Positions 38,911 to 45,774 of a DNA stretch of 64,000 nucleotides are shown piece after piece (within the stretch, counting starts at the first letter, position 1; each line of letters opens with the position of its first letter). The notes beneath the pieces were generated by a model. That model was given only the letters and a program-made list of their open reading frames with translations, was not told the DNA's origin and ran no database searches. The stretch lies in assembly GCF_025790165.1 (NCBI RefSeq), contig NZ_CP094970.1:806001-870000 (forward strand), written 5' to 3'. A program made the translations under genes and the position numbers. Origin of the DNA: Solicola gregarius. GTDB taxonomy: Bacteria; Actinomycetota; Actinomycetes; Propionibacteriales; Nocardioidaceae.

Positions 38911-38986
38911 CTGAGCCCCCACTGGGCGTCGCGACTTCGACGATCGGGATCATCGAGTCAGGTTTGAGGTCTGCGGTCCGGCGTGG

Positions 38987-40036
38987 TCAGTCGTCGGAGG
39001 CTTGCGCCTGTTGGGAACGCGCGCAGAGTTCGTTGGCGAGCTGGTTCCATGCCAGAGCCGTCTCGCGCGCAATGGAGGTGACGGTCTCGACGCAGTGTGG
39101 CGGAACGGCTTCGACGACCTTCGTCCGCTCATCCCGGGAGGTGAGATCGAGCTCGAAGGAACGGAGCAGCGCCCGTCCCACCTCGTTGAGTCGCAGGGAC
39201 GGATCTCTGCGTAGGTGGTGCAGATGAGTCGCCCGGCGCGTTGGCCGCGCCGGCTCGCGACGCCCGTCCGGCCAGGTCTTACCTACTGACCGAATCCTCC
39301 GCTCGACGGCCGGCACGCTGGGCGATTGCGGACTGGACTTGCGTTGTTGCTCGGGTACGAGGTCGAGTCCGGACCGCAGCCGACGTCGTACGTCCATGAC
39401 GGTGGATGGAGCCACGCCGGCCTCTGCCGCGATCTCTCTGAGACTCGCCTCCGGGCGAGCGGTTAACAGCTCGCCGGCCCGAAGTCTGCCGCGGGCCGCG
39501 TTTAACGGACGAATGCGTCCGTCCAAGCCGATGCGTCGTACCCCGGAACTAGTGTCCTCGGTCTCCGCGGCTCTGATCGACTCGATCCGCGTGGCTGTTA
39601 GACCGGTCGTCGACGCGACCATCCGGTCGGACCATTCGGGGTGGGATCGGAGAATCCTGGAGGCCGCGTTCATGCGCTCAGACGTTGACAGCGGCAAACC
39701 ATGTGCGACGTTCGCGTGTACCGACAGCACGTACGCCGATCGGGCGTCGCCCTCGAACCACTGAACGTCGATCTCGGTCTCGCCGCGGATGCCCGCGGCG
39801 CGCAGCCGGTGCATACCGTCGACGACTCGCATCGATGCCTTGTCCACCACGATCGGAGGCAACTCCGACTCGATCAAGGCGAGCAGTTGTACGTGCTCCG
39901 GGTTCTCTCTGTTGCGCGGCGATATCGCCGGCCGCAACGACGTGATCGTCACCGTGTCGACGGACTGCGCCACGGACCCGAAGGCGCCCGCGGTCACCGC
40001 TGTCCGGTGGACGCTGTGCGCTTGCTCGGTGCTCAT
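38987..40036 (-). CDS. StrR-like transcriptional regulator (ParB-fold plus two HTH), intact
   Basis: 349 residues from the ATG at 40036 (AGGGGA upstream), the size of StrR. The ParB/Srx-like domain covers about 30-110 (LPPIVVDKASMRVVDGMHRLRAAG, IDVQWFEGDARSAYVLSV). The first HTH is about 119-156 (SERMNAASRILRSHPEWSDRMVASTTGLTATRIESIR) and the second about 198-222 (SLREIAAEAGVAPSTVMDVRRRL). StrR, NovG and related proteins are pathway activators in antibiotic clusters; no biosynthetic genes are near here. It sits between SARP B and eccC on the same strand. A SARP-type promoter (40094-40136) and a StrR-type operator (40209-40238) precede it, suggesting SARP control plus autoregulation. Confidence 0.85.
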   Translation of the reverse strand: MSTEQAHSVHRTAVTAGAFGSVAQSVDTVTITSLRPAISPRNRENPEHVQLLALIESELPPIVVDKASMRVVDGMHRLRAAGIRGETEIDVQWFEGDARSAYVLSVHANVAHGLPLSTSERMNAASRILRSHPEWSDRMVASTTGLTATRIESIRAAETEDTSSGVRRIGLDGRIRPLNAARGRLRAGELLTARPEASLREIAAEAGVAPSTVMDVRRRLRSGLDLVPEQQRKSSPQSPSVPAVERRIRSVGKTWPDGRREPARPTRRATHLHHLRRDPSLRLNEVGRALLRSFELDLTSRDERTKVVEAVPPHCVETVTSIARETALAWNQLANELCARSQQAQASDD

Positions 40037-40093
40037 CTGCAACGTTCCCCTGTTCAACGCCTACCATCGGTCGCAACTCGTTGACGATCAGCG

Positions 40094-40136
40094 ATTCTGG
40101 TAGGCGCCGATGCCGCGCCGATGCCGCGCCGATGCC
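40094..40136 (-). promoter_or_regulatory. SARP-type promoter: three perfect 11-bp repeats before the StrR-like gene
   Basis: Reading the minus strand, GGCATCG occurs at 40136-40130, 40125-40119 and 40114-40108. The full 11-bp unit is GGCATCGGCGC, repeated three times without mismatch. Eight bp then lead to CAGAAT (40099-40094) as the -10. This spacing (11-bp period, 8 bp to the -10) is diagnostic of SARP-activated promoters. The start codon lies about 58 bp downstream. SARP A or B, encoded on either side, are the likely activators. Confidence 0.75.
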
Positions 40137-40208
40137 GCGTCATCCGGCCAGCGGTAAGGGGTGTGCGCATGCCCGCGACGGGGACGGTGGTCCCGGGCGC
40201 GCGGCGCC

Positions 40209-40238
40209 GTTCGATTGCGAGGGAGAGCGCACTCGAAT
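40209..40238 (-). promoter_or_regulatory. StrR-type operator upstream of the StrR-like gene
   Basis: GTTCGATTG (40209-40217), 12 bp, CACTCGAAT (40230-40238). Compared with GTTCGACTG-N11-CAGTCGAAC, the left half has one mismatch and the right half two, with one extra spacer base. It strongly resembles the site at 44372-44400, including the outer spacer bases GC and GCGC. It lies between the SARP B stop and the SARP repeats, where autoregulation would act. Confidence 0.6.
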
Positions 40239-40336
40239 CTGGCTCTTCCAGACGCTGTCCGTCTTTGTATCTCAGACCGGTCTATGACGATAACGTTCGT
40301 ACCGATTTGCGAGGTCGAACGCCGGTGGAGCCTCGG

Positions 40337-43300
40337 TCAGCCTTCTCGTTCCGGCACGCGCCTCACCTGTCGGACCTGATCGACCCGAACCGATCCGATC
40401 GTCGAGTAGATCGCCGCTGCCTCGTCCAACCGTCGAACCGCGGTCGGCGCGTCGCCGCTGTCCAAGTCGAGATCAGCAAGGCGCTCCAGCGCAATGCCTT
40501 GGCCCAACGGGTAGCCACACTTGTGCGCAGACCAAAGCGCCGCCTCGGCAACGTCCCGCGCCTGGTCTTCACGTCGCATGCTCCGCAGGCATCCCGCGAG
40601 AACGGCATCGGCGTGCACCGCGCGGAGCATACGACCCGAGTCACGAGCGAGCTCAGTCGCGTGAGTGACGCGACGCATCGCCCCGTCCGAGTCGCCGACG
40701 CCGAGCTCCAGACCCGCAAGACTCGTCAGTACATCGCATTGCACGCCGGTGTCTCGCATCTCCGTGGCAACGCTCAGCGCATACTCGAACTGTCGTCGAG
40801 CGCGCTCTGTGTCTTGCTGCGCACGGTAGACCTTCGCGAGCGTGGTCTGTACGTAGGGGACATTGCGCGGGTCGTCACGCTTGGCTCCGGTGATGTTCTC
40901 GATGACGATGCGATGGGCCTCGTCGATCGCACCGCGCTCGAGATGACAGTTCGCGAGCTCGTCTCGAAGACCCACCTCGAGACGGCGGTCACCGTGGGAC
41001 TCGGCGACCCGCGCGGCCGCCGACAGGAGGTCGACCGCACGGCGAAGGTCGCCCGTGTAGCGCGTGAGCATGGCGATCACCCCTCGCGACAGATGGCCGC
41101 GTGCCTGACCGTGTCCGTCCTCGAGCTCGGCGCTCTCCCGCTGGGCGCGCTGCAGGTCGCCTGACTCCATCAGCGCGAGTACGAGGTTCTCCCGCGCGCG
41201 GGTCTCGAGCGACGGCTCACCGAATCGGCGGTAGCCACGCATCGCCTCCTCCTGATGCGCTATCGCCTCCTCCAAACGTCCGCTGGCTTGCGCGATGATC
41301 CCGAGGTTGATCCGGGCCGCGTTCGCGCCGCTTACACCGAGGGCCTCGTACAGCTCGACCGCGGTGGTCAGGTCCTCCTTCGCGTGAGTCGTGTCGCCGG
41401 TGTGGTATCGCAGAGCGCCTCGGCTATTCAGCATCGCGGCGATCCCCTCCCGATATCCGGCGCGCTGCGCGCCGAGCAACCCGCCTTCGACGGCCGCGAG
41501 CCAGTCAACGGTGTGGCCGCGAAGCATGAAGTAGCCACGGAGCGCGTCCGCGAGATAGCACGCCTTCTCATATGGGCCGTCCGCCGCCGCCGCTCGTACG
41601 GCCGCAATGATGGCCGGCCGGTCCTCATCGATCTGATCCAGCGAGGGCTCCGGATCCAAAACCACCGTGAGGTCGGTCGTCGCTCGTGGCAACCTGCTCA
41701 CGGTCATGACAGGCTGTACGGCGAGGTCGGTCATGGCGATGTAGTAGTCGAGAAGCCGCTCCCTGGCTCGTAGCCGGTCGGCGTGGGACTCTTCGATCAG
41801 GCACTGTTGCCACACGTAGCTCCGGATCAAGTCGTGGAACCGGTAGCGCCGCTCGGCACGGATCAGCAGGCTCGCCGCCGCCAGCTCGTCGAGCAGCCTG
41901 GCTGTCGTCCTCTCGTCCGAATCCAGAACGGCGCAGACCGCACGTACCGAGAAGTCGGCTTCGGCGATCGTGCTCAGTATCCTGAGGAGTCGCTGCTGAT
42001 CTGTGGACAGCAGGCTGTACGACCAGCTGAACGCACTCGATAAGTCGGCACGCTCGTCGCCCTCCACTCGCAGGGCGGCCAACGCACCATGCGCGCGGAG
42101 CTGCTCCGCGTACTCGGCGATCGACAGTCGTTGGTGCAAGGCCAGATGAGCAGCGGCAAGTCGCAGTGCCAGCGCGAGCCCGCCGCACAGCGCCGACAGG
42201 GCGCGAACCGCCGCATCCTCACGGGTCACTCGCGCGCGCCCGACGGCTTGGGTGAGTAACTCTCGTGATTCGTCCGGCGAGAGTACGTCGAGCCCTATCT
42301 GGTGTGCGCCGGGATCGACGACGAGCCCCGCGAGCTCGTTTCGGCTGGTCACAATGACCGCCGAGCCACCGGAACCGGGCAGCAGGTCGCGGACCTGGTC
42401 CTCAGTCCGCACGTTGTCGAGCACAACCAGTACCCGCTTGTCCGCCAACAGAGACCGGTAAGTGGCCGTCTGCTCGGGGCGCGTTATGGGGATGGTCTCG
42501 GCGGGCAGGCCGAGCGCTTGCATGAACCGACCCAATACCTCTTCGACGCTGACATCCGGACCCGGGGCATATGCTCGAAGGTCGCAGTACAACTCGCCGT
42601 CGGGGAACGCTGCCGCGGATGCGTGCGCGGCGTGGACCGCAAGGGTGGTCTTGCCGACGCCTGCCGGACCGGTCATGAGCAGTACGAGCGCCGATCCGCC
42701 GTCGACGGCCGAGCCGAGCAGCCCTGCCACCTGGTCGCTCTCACCCCTGCGCCCGACGAAGCCGCTGCTCGCGATCGGCAGCTGATGGGGCACGGCGGGC
42801 AGAACGTCCTGGTCGACGCGCTCAGCCGACTCCGCGTCGGCCTGCAGGATCGTCTCGTGCGCCTTGCGCAGCTCCCTGCCAGGCGCGACACCGAGCTCGT
42901 CGAGCAGCAGCGTCGCCACCTCGCGATAGGCCCCGAGGGCCTCACCGGTTCGCCCGGATCCGTGCAGTGCACGCATCCACTGGGCCCAGAATCGCTCATG
43001 CAGCGGATGCTCCTTGACCAGCGTCATCAGCTCTCCGACGACCTCCCGGTGACGACCCAACTGCAGATCAAGCTCGACCCGACGCTCCAGGGTGCGCAGG
43101 TACAGCTCCACCAGTCGCGGGCGCTCGTCCTGGACCAGCGAGTCGGAGGACACATTCGACAGCGGCGACTGGCTGCTCCAAAGACTGAGCGCGTGACTCA
43201 GAATCCGCGACTCCGCAGCAGGGTCCCCGCTGGCCGACGCTGCATCAGCGTCTGCGAGTAGTCCGCGGAACCGGAGCAGATCGAGCTGACCGTCCGCGAC

Positions 43301-43576
43301 TACCAGGCGGTATCCATCCAGGTCAGTGCGAATAACGTCGTCGCCAAGGATGCGACGCACCCGCAAGATGTACTTCTGTACGATCGCTCGCGCGTTGTTC
43401 GGGTCGGCGCCGTCCCATAGCACGTCGATGAGCTCGCCGATGCTGACCGTGCGGTTGCTGCGGAGCAACAGTGTTGCCAGCACAATCCGTAGTTTGCCAG
43501 CTGTGACCTCGACCGGACGGCCGTCGCGGTGCACTTCGAGCGGGCCAAGGACCTGGTAGTCCACGACTGTGCTCAC
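40337..43576 (-). CDS. AfsR-type SARP transcriptional regulator, paralogue B
   Basis: About 1079 residues with the same order as paralogue A. Winged helix (YQVLGPLEVHRDGRPVEVTAGKLRIVLATLLL), BTAD, NB-ARC with P-loop GPAGVGKTTL and RVLVVLDNVRTEDQVRDLLPG, then TPR repeats (LNSRGALRYHTGDTTHAKEDLTTAVELYEALG, RAINLGIIAQASGRLEEAIAHQEEAMRGYRRFG). The GTG at 43576 gives M-S-T-V-V-D-Y; no strong ribosome site separates it from the next GTG at 43564. Placed immediately upstream of the StrR-like gene and downstream of the WXG100-like operon. ATP and TPR domains suggest it integrates an unknown intracellular signal. Confidence 0.88.
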   Translation of the reverse strand: MSTVVDYQVLGPLEVHRDGRPVEVTAGKLRIVLATLLLRSNRTVSIGELIDVLWDGADPNNARAIVQKYILRVRRILGDDVIRTDLDGYRLVVADGQLDLLRFRGLLADADAASASGDPAAESRILSHALSLWSSQSPLSNVSSDSLVQDERPRLVELYLRTLERRVELDLQLGRHREVVGELMTLVKEHPLHERFWAQWMRALHGSGRTGEALGAYREVATLLLDELGVAPGRELRKAHETILQADAESAERVDQDVLPAVPHQLPIASSGFVGRRGESDQVAGLLGSAVDGGSALVLLMTGPAGVGKTTLAVHAAHASAAAFPDGELYCDLRAYAPGPDVSVEEVLGRFMQALGLPAETIPITRPEQTATYRSLLADKRVLVVLDNVRTEDQVRDLLPGSGGSAVIVTSRNELAGLVVDPGAHQIGLDVLSPDESRELLTQAVGRARVTREDAAVRALSALCGGLALALRLAAAHLALHQRLSIAEYAEQLRAHGALAALRVEGDERADLSSAFSWSYSLLSTDQQRLLRILSTIAEADFSVRAVCAVLDSDERTTARLLDELAAASLLIRAERRYRFHDLIRSYVWQQCLIEESHADRLRARERLLDYYIAMTDLAVQPVMTVSRLPRATTDLTVVLDPEPSLDQIDEDRPAIIAAVRAAAADGPYEKACYLADALRGYFMLRGHTVDWLAAVEGGLLGAQRAGYREGIAAMLNSRGALRYHTGDTTHAKEDLTTAVELYEALGVSGANAARINLGIIAQASGRLEEAIAHQEEAMRGYRRFGEPSLETRARENLVLALMESGDLQRAQRESAELEDGHGQARGHLSRGVIAMLTRYTGDLRRAVDLLSAAARVAESHGDRRLEVGLRDELANCHLERGAIDEAHRIVIENITGAKRDDPRNVPYVQTTLAKVYRAQQDTERARRQFEYALSVATEMRDTGVQCDVLTSLAGLELGVGDSDGAMRRVTHATELARDSGRMLRAVHADAVLAGCLRSMRREDQARDVAEAALWSAHKCGYPLGQGIALERLADLDLDSGDAPTAVRRLDEAAAIYSTIGSVRVDQVRQVRRVPEREG

Positions 43577-43591
43577 CCGCCCAAACAACTC

Positions 43592-43638
43592 GGAGCCCCG
43601 GTCGACAACCGGGCTCCCGCCGTGGCGCGAGCCACGGC
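43592..43638. terminator. two adjacent hairpins between the 182-residue gene and SARP B
   Basis: The first hairpin is GGAGCCCCGGT / ACCGGGCTCC at about 43592-43617, with one bulged base. The second is GCCGTGGC-GCGA-GCCACGGC at 43619-43638, an 8-bp stem closed by a GCGA tetraloop. They probably end transcripts coming from the minus-strand operon before SARP B, or fold in the SARP B leader, whose start is only 15-60 bp away. Confidence 0.5.
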
Positions 43639-43762
43639 CGCAGTCTCGATCCTACCGACGGTCAGACTCGTCACCGGGTCGACCGGCTCCGGTCCGCCGG
43701 CCGGGACCACGCTGGCGTGCGGGCGAGTGAGCACAGACCGCGGACCGGCCGACGTCAGTACG

Positions 43763-44311
43763 TCACGGACCGAACGAGGTGTTCGCATGCGCGATCGAAT
43801 CGCCGAACCGATCGAGGTGGTTGTGACTGCAGGTCGCCGTCACGATCTCCTGGACGGCCGACAATAGATCGCCAACGCCGACCGGGTCGAGCAACGAATG
43901 GACGGCTTGCGACTCGGCGGCCAGGCGCTGCGCCGAAACACGGACCTTCCCGACCCGGCGAGCGGCCGTCACGGCACACATCAGGAGCTGAACCGCACGG
44001 TCGACCGACTCGCGAGGGTCGTGCGCGAAGTCGGCGATCCTCTGTGGCCGGCAGACGAACGGCGCGACATCCGCGAAGGCGAGGACCTGGTCACGGACGT
44101 CGAGACCCAGATTGGCGACGTGGGTCGAATACTGCTGTCCGTCTTCGAGTAGCAAGGCGGTCAGCAGTCCGAGTCCCGCGACCTGCGAGTCCGCGTAGGT
44201 CTCGTCGAAGTCTGACGATCGTGAGGTCACGGGTGCAAAGCCGGGTTGCCGAAGGCCGTAATGCACGAGAGGCTCTGGCAGATGAGCCGCGAGCAGATAT
44301 GGGTTCTTCAT
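43763..44311 (-). CDS. 182-residue protein of unknown function under a StrR-type operator
   Basis: Starts at the ATG at 44311 (MKNPYLLAAHLPEPLVHYGL; AAAGGG upstream). No signal peptide. Composition is soluble and mostly helical: GLGLLTALLLEDGQQYSTHVANLGLDVRDQVLAFADVAPF, then DRAVQLLMCAVTAARRVGKVRVSAQRLAAESQAVHSLLDPVGVGDLLSAVQEIVTATC. I do not recognise the family. It could be an EspG-like chaperone by position next to WXG100-like substrates, but sequence support is lacking. Upstream lie a 16-bp palindrome (44346-44361) and a near-perfect StrR operator (44372-44400), so it is the best candidate direct target of the StrR-like regulator. Confidence 0.6.
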   Translation of the reverse strand: MKNPYLLAAHLPEPLVHYGLRQPGFAPVTSRSSDFDETYADSQVAGLGLLTALLLEDGQQYSTHVANLGLDVRDQVLAFADVAPFVCRPQRIADFAHDPRESVDRAVQLLMCAVTAARRVGKVRVSAQRLAAESQAVHSLLDPVGVGDLLSAVQEIVTATCSHNHLDRFGDSIAHANTSFGP

Positions 44312-44345
44312 GTCGACGCCCTTTTCACCTGGTCGATCCTTCGTA

Positions 44346-44361
44346 GGATTGTCCACAATCC
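44346..44361. promoter_or_regulatory. 16-bp palindrome upstream of the 182-residue gene
   Basis: GGATTGT-CC-ACAATCC, perfect 7-bp arms, about 35 bp before the start codon. It is where a core promoter would be, so it may be a repressor operator. No second copy was noticed in the window. Confidence 0.5.
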
Positions 44362-44371
44362 AACACCCAGC

Positions 44372-44400
44372 GTTCGACTGCAAGGTTTGCGCACTCGAAC
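44372..44400. promoter_or_regulatory. near-perfect StrR-type operator
   Basis: GTTCGACTG (44372-44380), exactly 11 bp, CACTCGAAC (44392-44400). Compared with the published StrR operator GTTCGACTG-N11-CAGTCGAAC there is a single mismatch in 18 defined bases. Located 61-90 bp upstream of the ATG of the 182-residue gene on the minus strand. Confidence 0.75.
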
Positions 44401-44450
44401 GGCGACGACGCGGCCAGCGAGACCGATCGCTTCCCCGCAGTCATGCACAA

Positions 44451-44479
44451 ACGCCCCGCAGCTGGTGCCGCTGTGGGGC
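44451..44479 (-). terminator. terminator hairpin after the WXG100-like operon
   Basis: CGCCCCGCAGC pairs with GCTGTGGGGCG across a 7-nt loop (one wobble). On the minus strand the stem is followed by TTTG. It lies 34 bp beyond the stop of the 116-residue WXG100-like gene and separates that operon from the StrR-controlled gene. Confidence 0.6.
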
Positions 44480-44512
44480 GTCAGGTTCCGGCCGGCTGCG
44501 GCCGTTTACCGG

Positions 44513-44863
44513 CTACAGCAGGTGGTCGCGATTCAGGCGGGCGACCAGTGCCTCCGCATCCGGGGCTCGGGTTCGGGCGACGTCGGCTGCGGCGGTTGCG
44601 CTGGACTCGATGTCATGAGCGGCACCGCTGATATTCTGACCGAGTTGGTCGATTCTGTGCGCGAGCTCGTTCGTCGGAGTCGACCAGGTCGAGTGGTAGT
44701 GAGCGAGTGCCGCGCTGAGCCCCGTGTGCCCGACGACGTCCTCGGCCTTGGTCACCGTCGAGAGGAAGTCGTTCGCGACAGATCGCGCGTCGTCGACCAG
44801 CGACCTGACGGCGCGTCCGGCGCCATCGACCGCCGACACGTGCATGTCCACATCCGCGCTCAT
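44513..44863 (-). CDS. WXG100-like small protein 1 (putative type VII substrate)
   Basis: 116 residues, predicted all-helical: MSADVDMHVSAVDGAGRAVRSLVDDARSVANDFLSTV...HYHSTWSTPTNELAHRIDQLGQNISGAAHDIESSATAAADVARTRA. The length, helical-hairpin pattern and a central W-S-T in place of W-x-G fit the WXG100/ESAT-6 superfamily (the DUF2563/DUF6317-like actinobacterial types). ESX substrates act as helical dimers recognised by EccC. Third gene of a three-gene minus-strand operon; 41 bp after the previous gene. Confidence 0.6.
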   Translation of the reverse strand: MSADVDMHVSAVDGAGRAVRSLVDDARSVANDFLSTVTKAEDVVGHTGLSAALAHYHSTWSTPTNELAHRIDQLGQNISGAAHDIESSATAAADVARTRAPDAEALVARLNRDHLL

Positions 44864-44904
44864 CGTCAAAGTCCGGGTGTCTGCCGATGCCCCGAGGACG
44901 GGGG

Positions 44905-45204
44905 TCAGCCCTGAAGCCGGTTCAGCGCGCGGGTCATACCCGTGCGGTGGATATCCTGCATGTCACCCACCCCGGTCTGCGCCTTGATCCCCGCCCCATC
45001 AACCTCCTCATAGAGGCCGAGGTGTCCACGGTTGAGACTCAGGTTCTGGTCCGAACCACTGCCGCCGTCGAGCTGTGCCGACAACGAGCGGTACGCACCG
45101 TCGGTGCGGTCTAGAGCGTCGGCGTTGAAGGCCTTCTCCTTGCTGAGCTCGGCATCGAAGTCGTCGACCGCGGCGAAGTCCCAGCGAATGTGGTCACTAC
45201 TCAT
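44905..45204 (-). CDS. WXG100-like small protein 2
   Basis: 99 residues without a signal peptide: MSSDHIRWDFAAVDDFDAELSKEKAFNADALDRTDGAYRSLSAQLDGGSGSDQNLSLNRGHLGLYEEV. Length and charge are those of ESAT-6-like proteins. There is no canonical WXG; a glycine-rich turn (LDGGSGSDQN) is at the expected hairpin position. It ends with MTRALNRLQG. Middle gene of the operon, 23 bp from the first gene. Confidence 0.55.
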   Translation of the reverse strand: MSSDHIRWDFAAVDDFDAELSKEKAFNADALDRTDGAYRSLSAQLDGGSGSDQNLSLNRGHLGLYEEVDGAGIKAQTGVGDMQDIHRTGMTRALNRLQG

Positions 45205-45227
45205 GATCTCTCTCCTTCGTGGGTACG

Positions 45228-45590
45228 TCAGCCTGCGTTGAGCCGTGCCGACATCACGTTGTCCGCGACATTGCTGGTGTGCTCGTACGTCGTGGCCGCG
45301 CCGTTGTATGCGTCCTCGGTTGCGTGGGCGTGCTCGATGGCGAATTCGGCCTTACGTTCTGCGATGTCGCTCGATTGCCGGCTCATACCTCCCGAGGTAG
45401 CCGCGCGGGTCATGCCAATGGCCCGCACACCTCGGCCCGACGGCCCCGCGAGACGACCTGTGAGGCCTTCGCTGGCCGCCTCCATGCGTCTGCCTTGCAT
45501 AAGATGAGCGTCGGCCTCGTCGGCATGCTCGGTCGCGACGCGTCCAACTCCCGCGATGCCTTCGTTGAGGTTGACGAACGAATCCGACAT
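45228..45590 (-). CDS. WXG100-like small protein 3
   Basis: 120 residues, helical, without signal peptide: MSDSFVNLNEGIAGVGRVATEHADEADAHLMQGRRMEAASEGLTGRLAGPSGRGVRAIGMTRAATSGGMSRQSSDIAERKAEFAIEHAHATEDAYNGAATTYEHTSNVADNVMSARL. Two long helices around a Gly-rich turn fit the superfamily. First gene of the operon, with GAAGGGG upstream of the ATG. Direct repeats at 45603-45632 lie in its leader. Confidence 0.55.
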   Translation of the reverse strand: MSDSFVNLNEGIAGVGRVATEHADEADAHLMQGRRMEAASEGLTGRLAGPSGRGVRAIGMTRAATSGGMSRQSSDIAERKAEFAIEHAHATEDAYNGAATTYEHTSNVADNVMSARLNAG

Positions 45591-45602
45591 GTCCAGCCCC
45601 TT

Positions 45603-45632
45603 CGCTTCGTGTACTCGGTGCGCTTCGTGTAC
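45603..45632. repeat. two direct 12-bp repeats before the WXG100-like operon
   Basis: CGCTTCGTGTAC at 45603-45614 and 45621-45632 (18-bp period), only 13 bp before the ATG of the first WXG100-like gene on the minus strand. Could be a leader RNA or protein-binding element controlling that operon or the divergent effector gene. Confidence 0.5.
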
Positions 45633-45774
45633 GGCGAGAGTGACGCTAGCGCTGACTGCTGTGCCACGACAGCGTTCGAGCCGCCAAATCCCGACAGCGA
45701 ATCAGTTCCGGCTGCGCTCGCCCGCACCTATGGTTGTGATCCGGCGCACACCGACGCCAGGCGAAAGGATGCCT

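Noticed and set aside
45674-45705. GTTCGA...CAGCGAATC as a possible fourth StrR operator before the effector gene
   Set aside because: Right half needs a deletion to align and spacing does not fit N11 or N12; too weak.
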